Shown here piece after piece: positions 57,375 to 64,000 of a stretch of DNA of 64,000 nt. The notes beneath the pieces are model-generated. The model did no database searches. It saw only the letters and a list, made by a program, of their open reading frames with translations, and was not told the origin of the DNA. Source of the DNA: Komagataeibacter medellinensis NBRC 3288 (GTDB taxonomy: Bacteria > Pseudomonadota > Alphaproteobacteria > Acetobacterales > Acetobacteraceae); assembly GCF_000182745.2 (NCBI RefSeq), contig NC_016027.1, positions 3,047,501-3,111,500 on the forward strand. The letters are read 5' to 3'. Positions within the stretch are counted from its first letter, which is position 1, and each line of letters starts with the position of its first letter. The translations under genes and the position numbers were made by a program.

Positions 57375-58543
57375 ACGAGGGGGATGAAAAATTGAAGATC
57401 CTGCATATTTGCCGTCAGTTCAGTCCCTCTGTCGGTGGGTTGGAAGATTCTGTGCTTAACCTTGCGCGCAGCCAGCGCCAGAATCTGGGGGTGGATGCCC
57501 AGGTGCTGACACTCGACAGCGTTTTTGGTCGTCCCGGAAAGCTGCCGCATCGTGATATGGTCGATGACATACCCGTTACCCGCATTGCGTGGCGTGGCTC
57601 TACACGTTACCCGCTTGCACCCGAAGTGCTGCGCCATATCCGTGATTTTGATCTGCTGCATGTACACGCGATCGACTTCTTCTTTGATTTCCTGGCCTGG
57701 ACATGGCCATTTCATCGCAAGACCATGATCGCTTCCACTCATGGCGGCTTTTTCCACACCGGGGCGCTGCGGCGGGTGAAAGAGATCTGGTTTCGCACCA
57801 TTACCCCCATCTCGGTCCGTGCCTATTCGCGCATCGTGGCGTGCAGCTACAGCGATGCCGACATGTTCAGCAAGGTTGCCAGAGGCCGGCTGCAGACAAT
57901 CGAGAACGGTATTAACCAGACCCGCTTCCGCGATGCGGCGTCGCGCACACCCAACCATACCATCCTTGCCTTCGGTCGGTTTGCCATCCACAAGCGGCTG
58001 AACCTGCTATTTGAACTTGTCGCACGCCTGCGGCGTGACAACCCGAAGTGGAACCTGATTGTGGCGGGACAGGATTCCAACCTGACTGCCGATGACCTGC
58101 GCGCGCAGGCCCGTGCCTGTGGCATTGCGGACAGCCTGCGGATCGTATCCGGGCCTGGTGATGCGGAACTGCGCGACCTGATGGGGGAGGCCAGTTTCTT
58201 TGGCTGCCTTTCCGCGCATGAAGGCTTCGGACTGGCGGCGGTCGAGGCCATGTCGGCTGGCCTTGTGCCGATCCTGAGCACGATTACCCCGTTTGTCCGC
58301 CTCATGCAGCAGGGGGCGGTGGGGGTGATGATCAACCCTGATGATCTGGCACCCGGCACGCGGGATGTGGAAGCCCTTGCCGCCTCCCTGCCCCAAACGG
58401 CGGACACGATGCGGGCACGCAACATGGATGTGGCCAGCCGGTACGACTGGAACAGCGTGGCCCAGGAATATGTGCGTGTCTACCAGCAGGTCCTTGGCCG
58501 CTCCCGGCCCCGGTCCGCCATGGTTACAGCAGGGGCGGAGTAA
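57371..58543 (+). CDS. aceA: AceA/GumH-like alpha-1,3-mannosyltransferase
   Basis: A 390-residue GT4 enzyme closely matching the GumH pattern: 'KILHICRQFSPSVGGLEDSV' (residue 9 on), 'VTRIAWRGSTRYPLAPEVLR' (about 69), 'LLHVHAIDFFFDFLAW' (about 95), 'STHGGFFHTGALRRVKEIWF' (about 118), 'QTIENGINQTRF' (about 175), 'ILAFGRFAIHKRLNLLFELV' (about 197) and 'SAHEGFGLAAVEAMSAGLVP' (about 280; E-x7-E). It transfers mannose from GDP-Man to cellobiosyl-PP-undecaprenol. AceA is the A. xylinum enzyme described for this step, and the symbol rests on that match. It overlaps the co-polymerase gene by 4 bases and the flippase start by one base. Confidence 0.92.
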   Translation: MNEGDEKLKILHICRQFSPSVGGLEDSVLNLARSQRQNLGVDAQVLTLDSVFGRPGKLPHRDMVDDIPVTRIAWRGSTRYPLAPEVLRHIRDFDLLHVHAIDFFFDFLAWTWPFHRKTMIASTHGGFFHTGALRRVKEIWFRTITPISVRAYSRIVACSYSDADMFSKVARGRLQTIENGINQTRFRDAASRTPNHTILAFGRFAIHKRLNLLFELVARLRRDNPKWNLIVAGQDSNLTADDLRAQARACGIADSLRIVSGPGDAELRDLMGEASFFGCLSAHEGFGLAAVEAMSAGLVPILSTITPFVRLMQQGAVGVMINPDDLAPGTRDVEALAASLPQTADTMRARNMDVASRYDWNSVAQEYVRVYQQVLGRSRPRSAMVTAGAE

Positions 58544-60021
58544 TGGCACAGAGCAAATTTTCCACCAATTTCCTCTTCAACGTCTTCGGTTCCATTTTCC
58601 CCATTATCGTCTCGCTGGGCACGGTGCCCTTCTACCTGCACCTGATTGGCACGGACCGGTACGGTATTGTCGCGATATCATGGATCCTGTTGGGATACCT
58701 GGGGTTCCTTGATTTCGGCCTGTCGCGGGCTTCGGCCAATGCGTTGGCGCAACTGGGTCATGCCACGGCGCGCGAGCGTTCACCCGTGCTGATGACGGCC
58801 TTTTACAGCAACCTCGGCCTTGGCGCGCTGGGGGGGCTGATCCTGTACCCCATCGGTGATGTGGTGCTGATGCACTTCGTACGCATTCCGCCTGACCTGC
58901 TGGCTGAAACCCGCCACGCCTATCCATGGATGGCGGTCATGCTGCCGCTGGGTATGATCAATGGCGTGGCCACGGGGGCGCTGGAATCGCGCGAGCGCTT
59001 TCTGCTGTCCAACATGCTCAATTCCAGCACCACCATGGCGGGGCAGATCATTCCGCTGATCTGCATCTATCTGTGGGGGCCGCAGCTTACGGTTGTCCTT
59101 CCGGCCATCGTGCTGTCACGGCTGGGTATGATCATGCTGTCCTATTGTGTGGTCATTACACTGGAATGGCCGATCCGCCCGCTGGATTATGACGTGACAT
59201 GGCTCAAGCGCCTGCTGGGCTACGGGTCATGGGTCAGTATTTCCAGCCTGATCAACCCGCTGCTCGATACATCCAACCAGCTTATCATCGGTGCGACGCT
59301 GGGGGTGACATCGGTGGGGCAGTACACGGTGCCCATGAATCTGGCCATGCGCTCGCAGGTGGTGGCCACGGCGCTTGCCCGGACGCTGTTTCCCCGCCTG
59401 TCGCGCGCCAACCGGGCGGAGGCGGTTGACCTGACCCGCCGGGCCACGGCCTCGCTCACCTACGGGTTTGGCATGATCTGCGCGCCCGGTATCCTGTTTT
59501 CCGGGGCGTTCTTGCATATGTGGGTGGGCGGGAATTTTGCCGATGTCTCGCGCCCTGTGGCCGAGATCCTGATGTTCGGGGCCTGGACCAACGGCATTGC
59601 TTTCCTGCCATACGGGCTGATTCAGGGACAGGGGCGGCCGCATGTCACGGCCAAGGTCTCGATGGTGGAGATCCTGCCTTTCTTCTGCGTGCTGTGGCTG
59701 TTCATCAAATGGTGGGGACTGCCCGGTGCGGCCGCTGCGTGGACATTACGGGTCACAATTAATTTAATTGCCCTTTATCTCCTGTCGGATTGCCTTTCCA
59801 GGCAGACTTGGCGGCTTGTGCCGGGAATGATAATCATGACAGGGGCATTGATCTTGAGTCTGCTGGTTCCCATGAGCCTTGTGGTCTCTGCCTGTGCAGC
59901 CACGGTAGCGGGACTTGCCATGGCTTTTGCTGCATACCGGCTGGACCCGGGCTTGCATGATATCGTGCACCGGTTTGTCCAGCGGGCGGGGGGGAATCCC
60001 CGTGTTACGATCACAGGTTAG
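58543..60021 (+). CDS. Wzx/GumJ-like lipid-linked oligosaccharide flippase
   Basis: A 492-residue MOP-superfamily membrane protein with about 12-14 helices. The family start 'FLFNVFGSIFPIIVSLGTVP' is followed by 'LIGTDRYGIVAISWILLGYL' (about residue 38) and 'FGLSRASANALAQLG' (about 58), typical of polysaccharide exporters. 'SWVSISSLINPLLDTSNQLI' and 'YTVPMNLAMRSQVVATALAR' lie in the second half. It should flip the finished undecaprenyl-linked repeat to the periplasm for polymerisation. The start codon shares its first base with the aceA stop (TAATG), indicating tight coupling. Confidence 0.9.
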   Translation: MAQSKFSTNFLFNVFGSIFPIIVSLGTVPFYLHLIGTDRYGIVAISWILLGYLGFLDFGLSRASANALAQLGHATARERSPVLMTAFYSNLGLGALGGLILYPIGDVVLMHFVRIPPDLLAETRHAYPWMAVMLPLGMINGVATGALESRERFLLSNMLNSSTTMAGQIIPLICIYLWGPQLTVVLPAIVLSRLGMIMLSYCVVITLEWPIRPLDYDVTWLKRLLGYGSWVSISSLINPLLDTSNQLIIGATLGVTSVGQYTVPMNLAMRSQVVATALARTLFPRLSRANRAEAVDLTRRATASLTYGFGMICAPGILFSGAFLHMWVGGNFADVSRPVAEILMFGAWTNGIAFLPYGLIQGQGRPHVTAKVSMVEILPFFCVLWLFIKWWGLPGAAAAWTLRVTINLIALYLLSDCLSRQTWRLVPGMIIMTGALILSLLVPMSLVVSACAATVAGLAMAFAAYRLDPGLHDIVHRFVQRAGGNPRVTITG

Positions 60022-60029
60022 GATGCAGT

Positions 60030-61400
60030 ATGAAGGTCAGGCAGTTGCGGTGCAACGGCACGGTGGGGCGTTGTCTGTCGTGGGGACCCGTCGGTGTAAT
60101 GGTGCTGGGGATTGGGCTGCATGCGGGCAAGGCGCATGCACAGTTGATCCAGCAGCTTTTTCCTTCTGATGTGCCGGGGTATGCCACGGACATGACCGGC
60201 TCGGTTGTGACCCGCCAGATGATGGGCCAGCAGAGCGACGGCATCGGACTGGGCAGCTGGCTTTTGCGCCCGACGGCATCGGAAAACGTGGGCTACAACA
60301 CCAACACGCTGGGTATTCCTGGTTCGGGTAGCCCGGCAGTGCAGACTTCGGCCAATGTCAGCGCCAATTCACGCTGGCGCCGGCATGCGCTGGGGGCTTC
60401 GGTGGGGATGGATGATCACCGCTATCCCACCCAGTCCATTGCCAGCTACACCAACTGGCATGGCAGCATTGGTGGATCGCTCAACCTGGGGCATGACACG
60501 CTCAGCGCTGCTTTTTCGCATTATCAGTATCACCTTTCCGCAACCAATCTGGGTGTGTACGGCGTGGTCTATCCCGTGCCCTACCAGGTCAATGACGGGC
60601 GCCTGACCTATACCAAGGTGTTCGGGCGCTTCAGCCTCATCCCCGCCTTCGATTATCAGGACTTTTCGTTCGGGACCGCACCGGGGCCGATTTCCATTGA
60701 TTACGGCACCATCAGCCACAAGGTGGAAACGGGGTCGCTGACCTCGCGCTTCGCGTTCTCGCCGGGCAACTCGGCTGTTGTTGTGCTGCGCGGTTCCGCC
60801 GCCCAGTATGATGCGGCGGTCCAGGCATCGACCAACAACTATGCCGATGGGGCGGGGTTTGTCGGGGTGGATTTTCGCAGCGGGCAGGTCTGGCAGTATC
60901 GCCTGCTGGTGGGTGGTGAGACGCGCAGCTTCGCCAATGGCTACAGCCCGCCGGTCAGCACGCCTACGTTTGAGGTCAATGTATCGTGGATGCCGCGCAG
61001 GATCGATACGGTCAACCTGACGGCAGGCCGCCACCTGAGCGACCCCGAAACCCCCTTTGCCCGTAACCAGGTCATTACCGACGTGCGCCTGCAATGGGAC
61101 CATGAACTGCGCCATAACGTATTCCTGCGCGCTTATGGCGAGTTCGGGGAGAGTGATACCCAGTCCGCAACACAGCTTGCCGATGCCACCACAACACTGA
61201 CGGGCAGTCGGCTGCAAAAGCAGATCCATTTCGGCGGATCGGTCTTCTGGAACATTGATCGCCATATCCGTGCGTCCCTTACCTATAACTATGTCAATAA
61301 CGCTACATCGGGCGGAAACGTGAATTATCTGAACATCCCCGGACGCCTTTCGACGTTTACAAGCAATACGGTACTATTGGGCTTTTCCTTCTCTGGCTAG
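60030..61400 (+). CDS. outer-membrane beta-barrel protein of the exopolysaccharide operon
   Basis: A 456-residue protein with a signal peptide (basic start, hydrophobic 'GPVGVMVLGIGLHAG', cleavage after 'KAHA' about residue 36). The remainder is alternating beta-strand sequence with aromatic girdles, as in outer-membrane beta-barrels of the BBP2/Gnl family often found in exopolysaccharide clusters ('GSWLLRPTASENVGYNTNTL', about residue 76). It ends with a hydrophobic strand 'NTVLLGFSFSG'. No catalytic motif is seen. Its position between the Wzx and Wza-type genes suggests a role in export or release at the outer membrane. AceI-like proteins occupy comparable positions, but I cannot confirm that identity. 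Confidence 0.78.
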   Translation: MKVRQLRCNGTVGRCLSWGPVGVMVLGIGLHAGKAHAQLIQQLFPSDVPGYATDMTGSVVTRQMMGQQSDGIGLGSWLLRPTASENVGYNTNTLGIPGSGSPAVQTSANVSANSRWRRHALGASVGMDDHRYPTQSIASYTNWHGSIGGSLNLGHDTLSAAFSHYQYHLSATNLGVYGVVYPVPYQVNDGRLTYTKVFGRFSLIPAFDYQDFSFGTAPGPISIDYGTISHKVETGSLTSRFAFSPGNSAVVVLRGSAAQYDAAVQASTNNYADGAGFVGVDFRSGQVWQYRLLVGGETRSFANGYSPPVSTPTFEVNVSWMPRRIDTVNLTAGRHLSDPETPFARNQVITDVRLQWDHELRHNVFLRAYGEFGESDTQSATQLADATTTLTGSRLQKQIHFGGSVFWNIDRHIRASLTYNYVNNATSGGNVNYLNIPGRLSTFTSNTVLLGFSFSG

Positions 61401-61461
61401 GGAGAGGCCCGTCGAGCCAACAGAACGGGGAAAGTCGCATTACAATGATTTGGGAGTGGCC

Positions 61462-62052
61462 ATGTTTGCAATGATACGGAGTACGTGTCGGCCTGGAATG
61501 ATGCAGGCAGTCGCCGCTGCAACCCTGCTGGCACTGGGTTCATGTGCATCGGCGCGGGAACAGTCCTTCGCACCGGTTGATACGCGCGCCTACCATCTGG
61601 GGCCGGGTGATCAGGTGCGCGTCATTACCTATAACGACCCGCAGTTGAGCAATACCTTTACCGTCAGTGACAACGGCAACATCGACTTTCCATTACTGGG
61701 TGTGGTGTCAGCGGCAGGGGCTGCGCCACGCGATCTGGCGCAGCGCATTTCCTCCAGTCTGGAAAGCAAGGGTATCCTGTTTCAGCCCAGTGTTTCGGTG
61801 GAGGTGGCGCAGTACCGGCCCATCTATATCCTCGGTGAGGTCAATCATCCGGGGCAGTATCCTTACCAGCCGGGCATGACCATGCTCACGGCGGTTGCAC
61901 TGGCGGGCGGGTTTACCTACCGCGCCATCACCGCACATGCGACCGATGTGCGCCATGAAAACCTGAACAATCCCGCGCATGAAGGCCGTATCACGCGTGA
62001 GACTGAACTGCTGCCCGGTGATGTCGTAACGATTGGCGAAAGATTTTTCTAA
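61462..62052 (+). CDS. GumB/Wza-like polysaccharide export outer-membrane lipoprotein
   Basis: A 196-residue polysaccharide export protein. A lipoprotein signal ends in the lipobox 'LALGSC' (Cys about residue 28). The mature part has 'YHLGPGDQVRVITYNDPQLS' (poly-export domain) and 'IDFPLLGVVSAAGAAPRDLA', then an SLBB-type segment 'PIYILGEVNHPGQYPYQPGM' and 'MLTAVALAGGFTYRA'. It forms the outer-membrane channel with the co-polymerase. The short length, with no C-terminal amphipathic helix like Wza, matches GumB. The frame begins at TTG 61450, but ATG 61462 has GGGAG 5 bases upstream. Confidence 0.92.
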   Translation: MFAMIRSTCRPGMMQAVAAATLLALGSCASAREQSFAPVDTRAYHLGPGDQVRVITYNDPQLSNTFTVSDNGNIDFPLLGVVSAAGAAPRDLAQRISSSLESKGILFQPSVSVEVAQYRPIYILGEVNHPGQYPYQPGMTMLTAVALAGGFTYRAITAHATDVRHENLNNPAHEGRITRETELLPGDVVTIGERFF

Positions 62053-62083
62053 AACCTGAACCAATATGCAACAAGGGGATAAC

Positions 62084-63235
62084 ATGCCCAGGGCCCGTTC
62101 CATCCCCAGCCTGACCGGTGTGCGCGGTGTTGCGGCGCTATGGGTGTTCATGACCCATTTCTACGGTCTTGCTGCTGATATGCTGCACCAGCCGTGGCTG
62201 ATGCACTCGCTGTTCCTGTTCAACGGTTTTCGCGGGGTTGACCTGTTTTTCGTGCTGTCGGGTTTTATCCTCATGCATGTGCATGAGGGGCAGTTCACGC
62301 AGTTACGCTGGCCTGTCATCCGCGATTTCTTTATTGTCCGGTTTTTTCGTGTCTATCCCTTAAATACTTTTGTTCTGCTTGCCCTGGTGCCTCTTGTACT
62401 GCTTGCGCCGGGTTATGTGGCCATGCAGCGCCATTACACCGATCCTGCCTTTGCCTACCGCGCGCATAACTTGTCCATTCCCGGTTTTGTCCAGACCCTG
62501 CTGCTTGTGCAGACCTGGACTGTGCTGAAACTGGGGGAGTGGAACATCGTATCATGGACCTTGAGCGCGGAAGTGCTGGGTTATATCGCGTTCCCGCTGC
62601 TTGCCATGGCGGCCATGCGCATTGCAAGCGTACGCCATGCCGTGATGCTGTGCGTGGCCAGTCTTGGCACGCTGGTGGTCATTCTGTTTGCCTGCCATCA
62701 TGCCAATAACAACCCGACCGGCACGTTTGGCGCCATTCGCATGTTCTTCTGCTTTGCTGCGGGGATTGTACTGTATCGTGCCTACCACCTTGCCCCGCAG
62801 GATACGGAGCGCTACGGGGCGGCCATTACAATGGGGGCCGTTGCCTTCATTGTCCTGACACTGTTCTTTCCGGTGCTGCCGGTGTGTGATGTATTCGGTT
62901 TCACGGCCCTTGTGTTTGGCTTGGCTTACCAGCGTGGGGTCATCAATACGGTCCTGTCATCCGGGCCGGTCATGTGGCTGGGGCGGATATCGTTCTCGTT
63001 CTATCTGACGCATTACCTGATTATCGGCATCCTGTCCTGGGCCATGGGTGAATGGTTGCGTAACCTGGGTTTTATCGGCGGTATGGCAGCAACGATGGCA
63101 ATATTTGCCCTGTGCCTGCTGACGGGTACGGTGTGCTACCATCTGGTTGAACGGCCATCGCAGCGTCTGGGTCGGCGTGTCATGCAGTGGCTTGAGGCGC
63201 GTGATGCCCATGCCAGCGCGCAACGGGCGGCATGA
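62084..63235 (+). CDS. acyltransferase-3 family O-acetyltransferase
   Basis: A 383-residue membrane acyltransferase: 'IPSLTGVRGVAALWVFMTHF' (about residues 7-26, catalytic-type His), 'FRGVDLFFVLSGFILMHVHE' (about 47), 'VRFFRVYPLNTFVLLALVPL' (about 83), 'EWNIVSWTLSAEVLGYIAFP' (about 155) and 'SFSFYLTHYLIIGIL' (about 303). GumF and GumG acetylate mannose in xanthan and are the same superfamily. With the gene at 43255-44436 this gives two acetyltransferases, in keeping with acetan carrying more than one acetyl group. The start has a purine-rich ribosome-binding site (AAGGGGATAAC). Confidence 0.88.
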   Translation: MPRARSIPSLTGVRGVAALWVFMTHFYGLAADMLHQPWLMHSLFLFNGFRGVDLFFVLSGFILMHVHEGQFTQLRWPVIRDFFIVRFFRVYPLNTFVLLALVPLVLLAPGYVAMQRHYTDPAFAYRAHNLSIPGFVQTLLLVQTWTVLKLGEWNIVSWTLSAEVLGYIAFPLLAMAAMRIASVRHAVMLCVASLGTLVVILFACHHANNNPTGTFGAIRMFFCFAAGIVLYRAYHLAPQDTERYGAAITMGAVAFIVLTLFFPVLPVCDVFGFTALVFGLAYQRGVINTVLSSGPVMWLGRISFSFYLTHYLIIGILSWAMGEWLRNLGFIGGMAATMAIFALCLLTGTVCYHLVERPSQRLGRRVMQWLEARDAHASAQRAA

Positions 63236-63476
63236 ACGTTTTATTGAGGTACTCCTGCTACATCCCTCATACGTTACCGTTTTGAGCGACCAGGAGCACG
63301 ATGCCCATATTTCTGACACACACAAGACATATTGCAGTTTTATAATAGTAAGGTGCTTTTATATTGCAGGTTTGCCTGTCGTTACTCGGCCCGGCCCTGA
63401 TCGGCAACGGTCCCGCTCCCCTGTCATGCGCGGGTGGGGCAACGTGTAACGGCACCAGGGAGGAAGGAAGCAAGGA

Positions 63477-64000
63477 ATGCGTATACTGATAACGGGCGGG
63501 TGCGGGTTCATCGGCTCGGCGGTCGTGCGGCACCTGATCAGCCAGACCGCGCATGAAGTCCTGAATGTGGATGCCCTGACCTATGCGGCCAGCAAGCAGT
63601 CTACGCAGATGGCAACCGATAGTAGCCGCTACCGGCTGGACGTTGCCGATATTACGGATGCCGACGCCATGGACCGCATCTTTACTGCCTTTGAGCCTGA
63701 TGCCGTCATGCATCTGGCCGCGGAAAGCCATGTTGACCGCTCAATTGACGGGCCTGGTACTTTTATCAACACAAATGTTGTTGGCACCTATACCCTGCTT
63801 GAAGCCGCGCGGCGCTGGTGGTCAGGGCTGGATGCGGCGCGGCAGAAGGCCTTTCGCTTCCATCACATTTCCACCGATGAGGTGTTCGGGGCACTCCAGC
63901 CCGGCGATCCACCCTTTACCGAACAGACCCCCTATGACCCGCGCAGCCCTTATTCAGCCAGCAAGGCCTCATCCGATCATCTGGTGCGGGCATGGTACCA
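63477..64000 (+). CDS. rmlB: dTDP-glucose 4,6-dehydratase, 5' part (runs off window)
   Basis: The first 174 residues of an extended short-chain dehydrogenase that makes dTDP-4-keto-6-deoxyglucose, the first committed step after dTDP-glucose. Seen are '[20 protein letters not shown]', '[10 protein letters not shown]' (about residue 37), '[20 protein letters not shown]' (about 80), 'HISTDEVFG' (about 122) and the '[19 protein letters not shown]' YxxxK block (about 151). The rest lies beyond 64000. It is well preceded by AAGGA 5 bases before the start and separated by 240 bases from the acyltransferase gene. Confidence 0.96.
   Translation, partial: MRILITGGCGFIGSAVVRHLISQTAHEVLNVDALTYAASKQSTQMATDSSRYRLDVADITDADAMDRIFTAFEPDAVMHLAAESHVDRSIDGPGTFINTNVVGTYTLLEAARRWWSGLDAARQKAFRFHHISTDEVFGALQPGDPPFTEQTPYDPRSPYSASKASSDHLVRAWY

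Overview
The window looks like a chromosomal segment of an acetic acid bacterium of the Komagataeibacter (Gluconacetobacter) xylinus group. The evidence is a fused cellulose synthase BcsAB with bcsX, bcsY and bcsC behind it (the type II bcs layout of that group), an acetan-type exopolysaccharide locus whose enzymes match the xanthan Gum proteins, high GC content in most genes, and an initiator tRNA-Met beside a 5S gene. The genus call is inference from gene content; no database was searched.

Layout. 1-2.4 kb: 3' part of a 23S rRNA, 5S rRNA, tRNA-fMet and a terminator, the tail of an rrn operon. 2.45-3.74 kb: an IS5-family element. 4.0-4.7 kb (-): a fatty acid hydroxylase/sterol desaturase family gene. 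5.0-9.3 kb (+): kpsC-like, kpsS-like and a GT4 glycosyltransferase, a capsule-type module. 9.3-9.9 kb: an unusually AT-rich leader. 9.9-24.8 kb (+): bcsABII, bcsX, bcsY, bcsCII and a secreted SGNH hydrolase. This operon is damaged twice: bcsY carries a frameshift, and bcsCII is split at codon 110 by a complete IS66-family element with a clean 8-bp target duplication. As written, the locus cannot make full-length BcsY or BcsC.

24.9-35.3 kb: msrP-msrQ (periplasmic methionine sulfoxide repair), an AcoR-like regulator without its sigma-54 ATPase domain, acoABC (acetoin dehydrogenase), then xylulokinase, a secreted MRJP/yellow-family protein and a sugar-porter MFS transporter, probably a small sugar or polyol module. 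35.3-38 kb (-): a DegT-type aminotransferase and an FAD/NAD(P)-binding oxidoreductase that is frameshifted in a 9-base G run.

38-64 kb is an acetan-type locus. It encodes dTDP-rhamnose (rmlD, rmlC, and rmlB cut by the window end), UDP-glucuronate (ugd) and GDP-mannose (manC) supply. It also encodes a GumD-like priming transferase, GumM-like, GumH/AceA-like and GumK-like glycosyltransferases, and three further glycosyltransferases. Assembly and export genes are a Wzy-like polymerase, a Wzx flippase, a Wzc/GumC-like co-polymerase kinase, a GumB/Wza-like lipoprotein and an outer-membrane barrel protein. Two O-acyltransferases and a secreted GH5 glucanase complete it. The transferase count fits the known acetan repeat: cellobiose backbone, Man, GlcA, two Glc and terminal Rha. 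The three distal transferases cannot be assigned individually from sequence alone.
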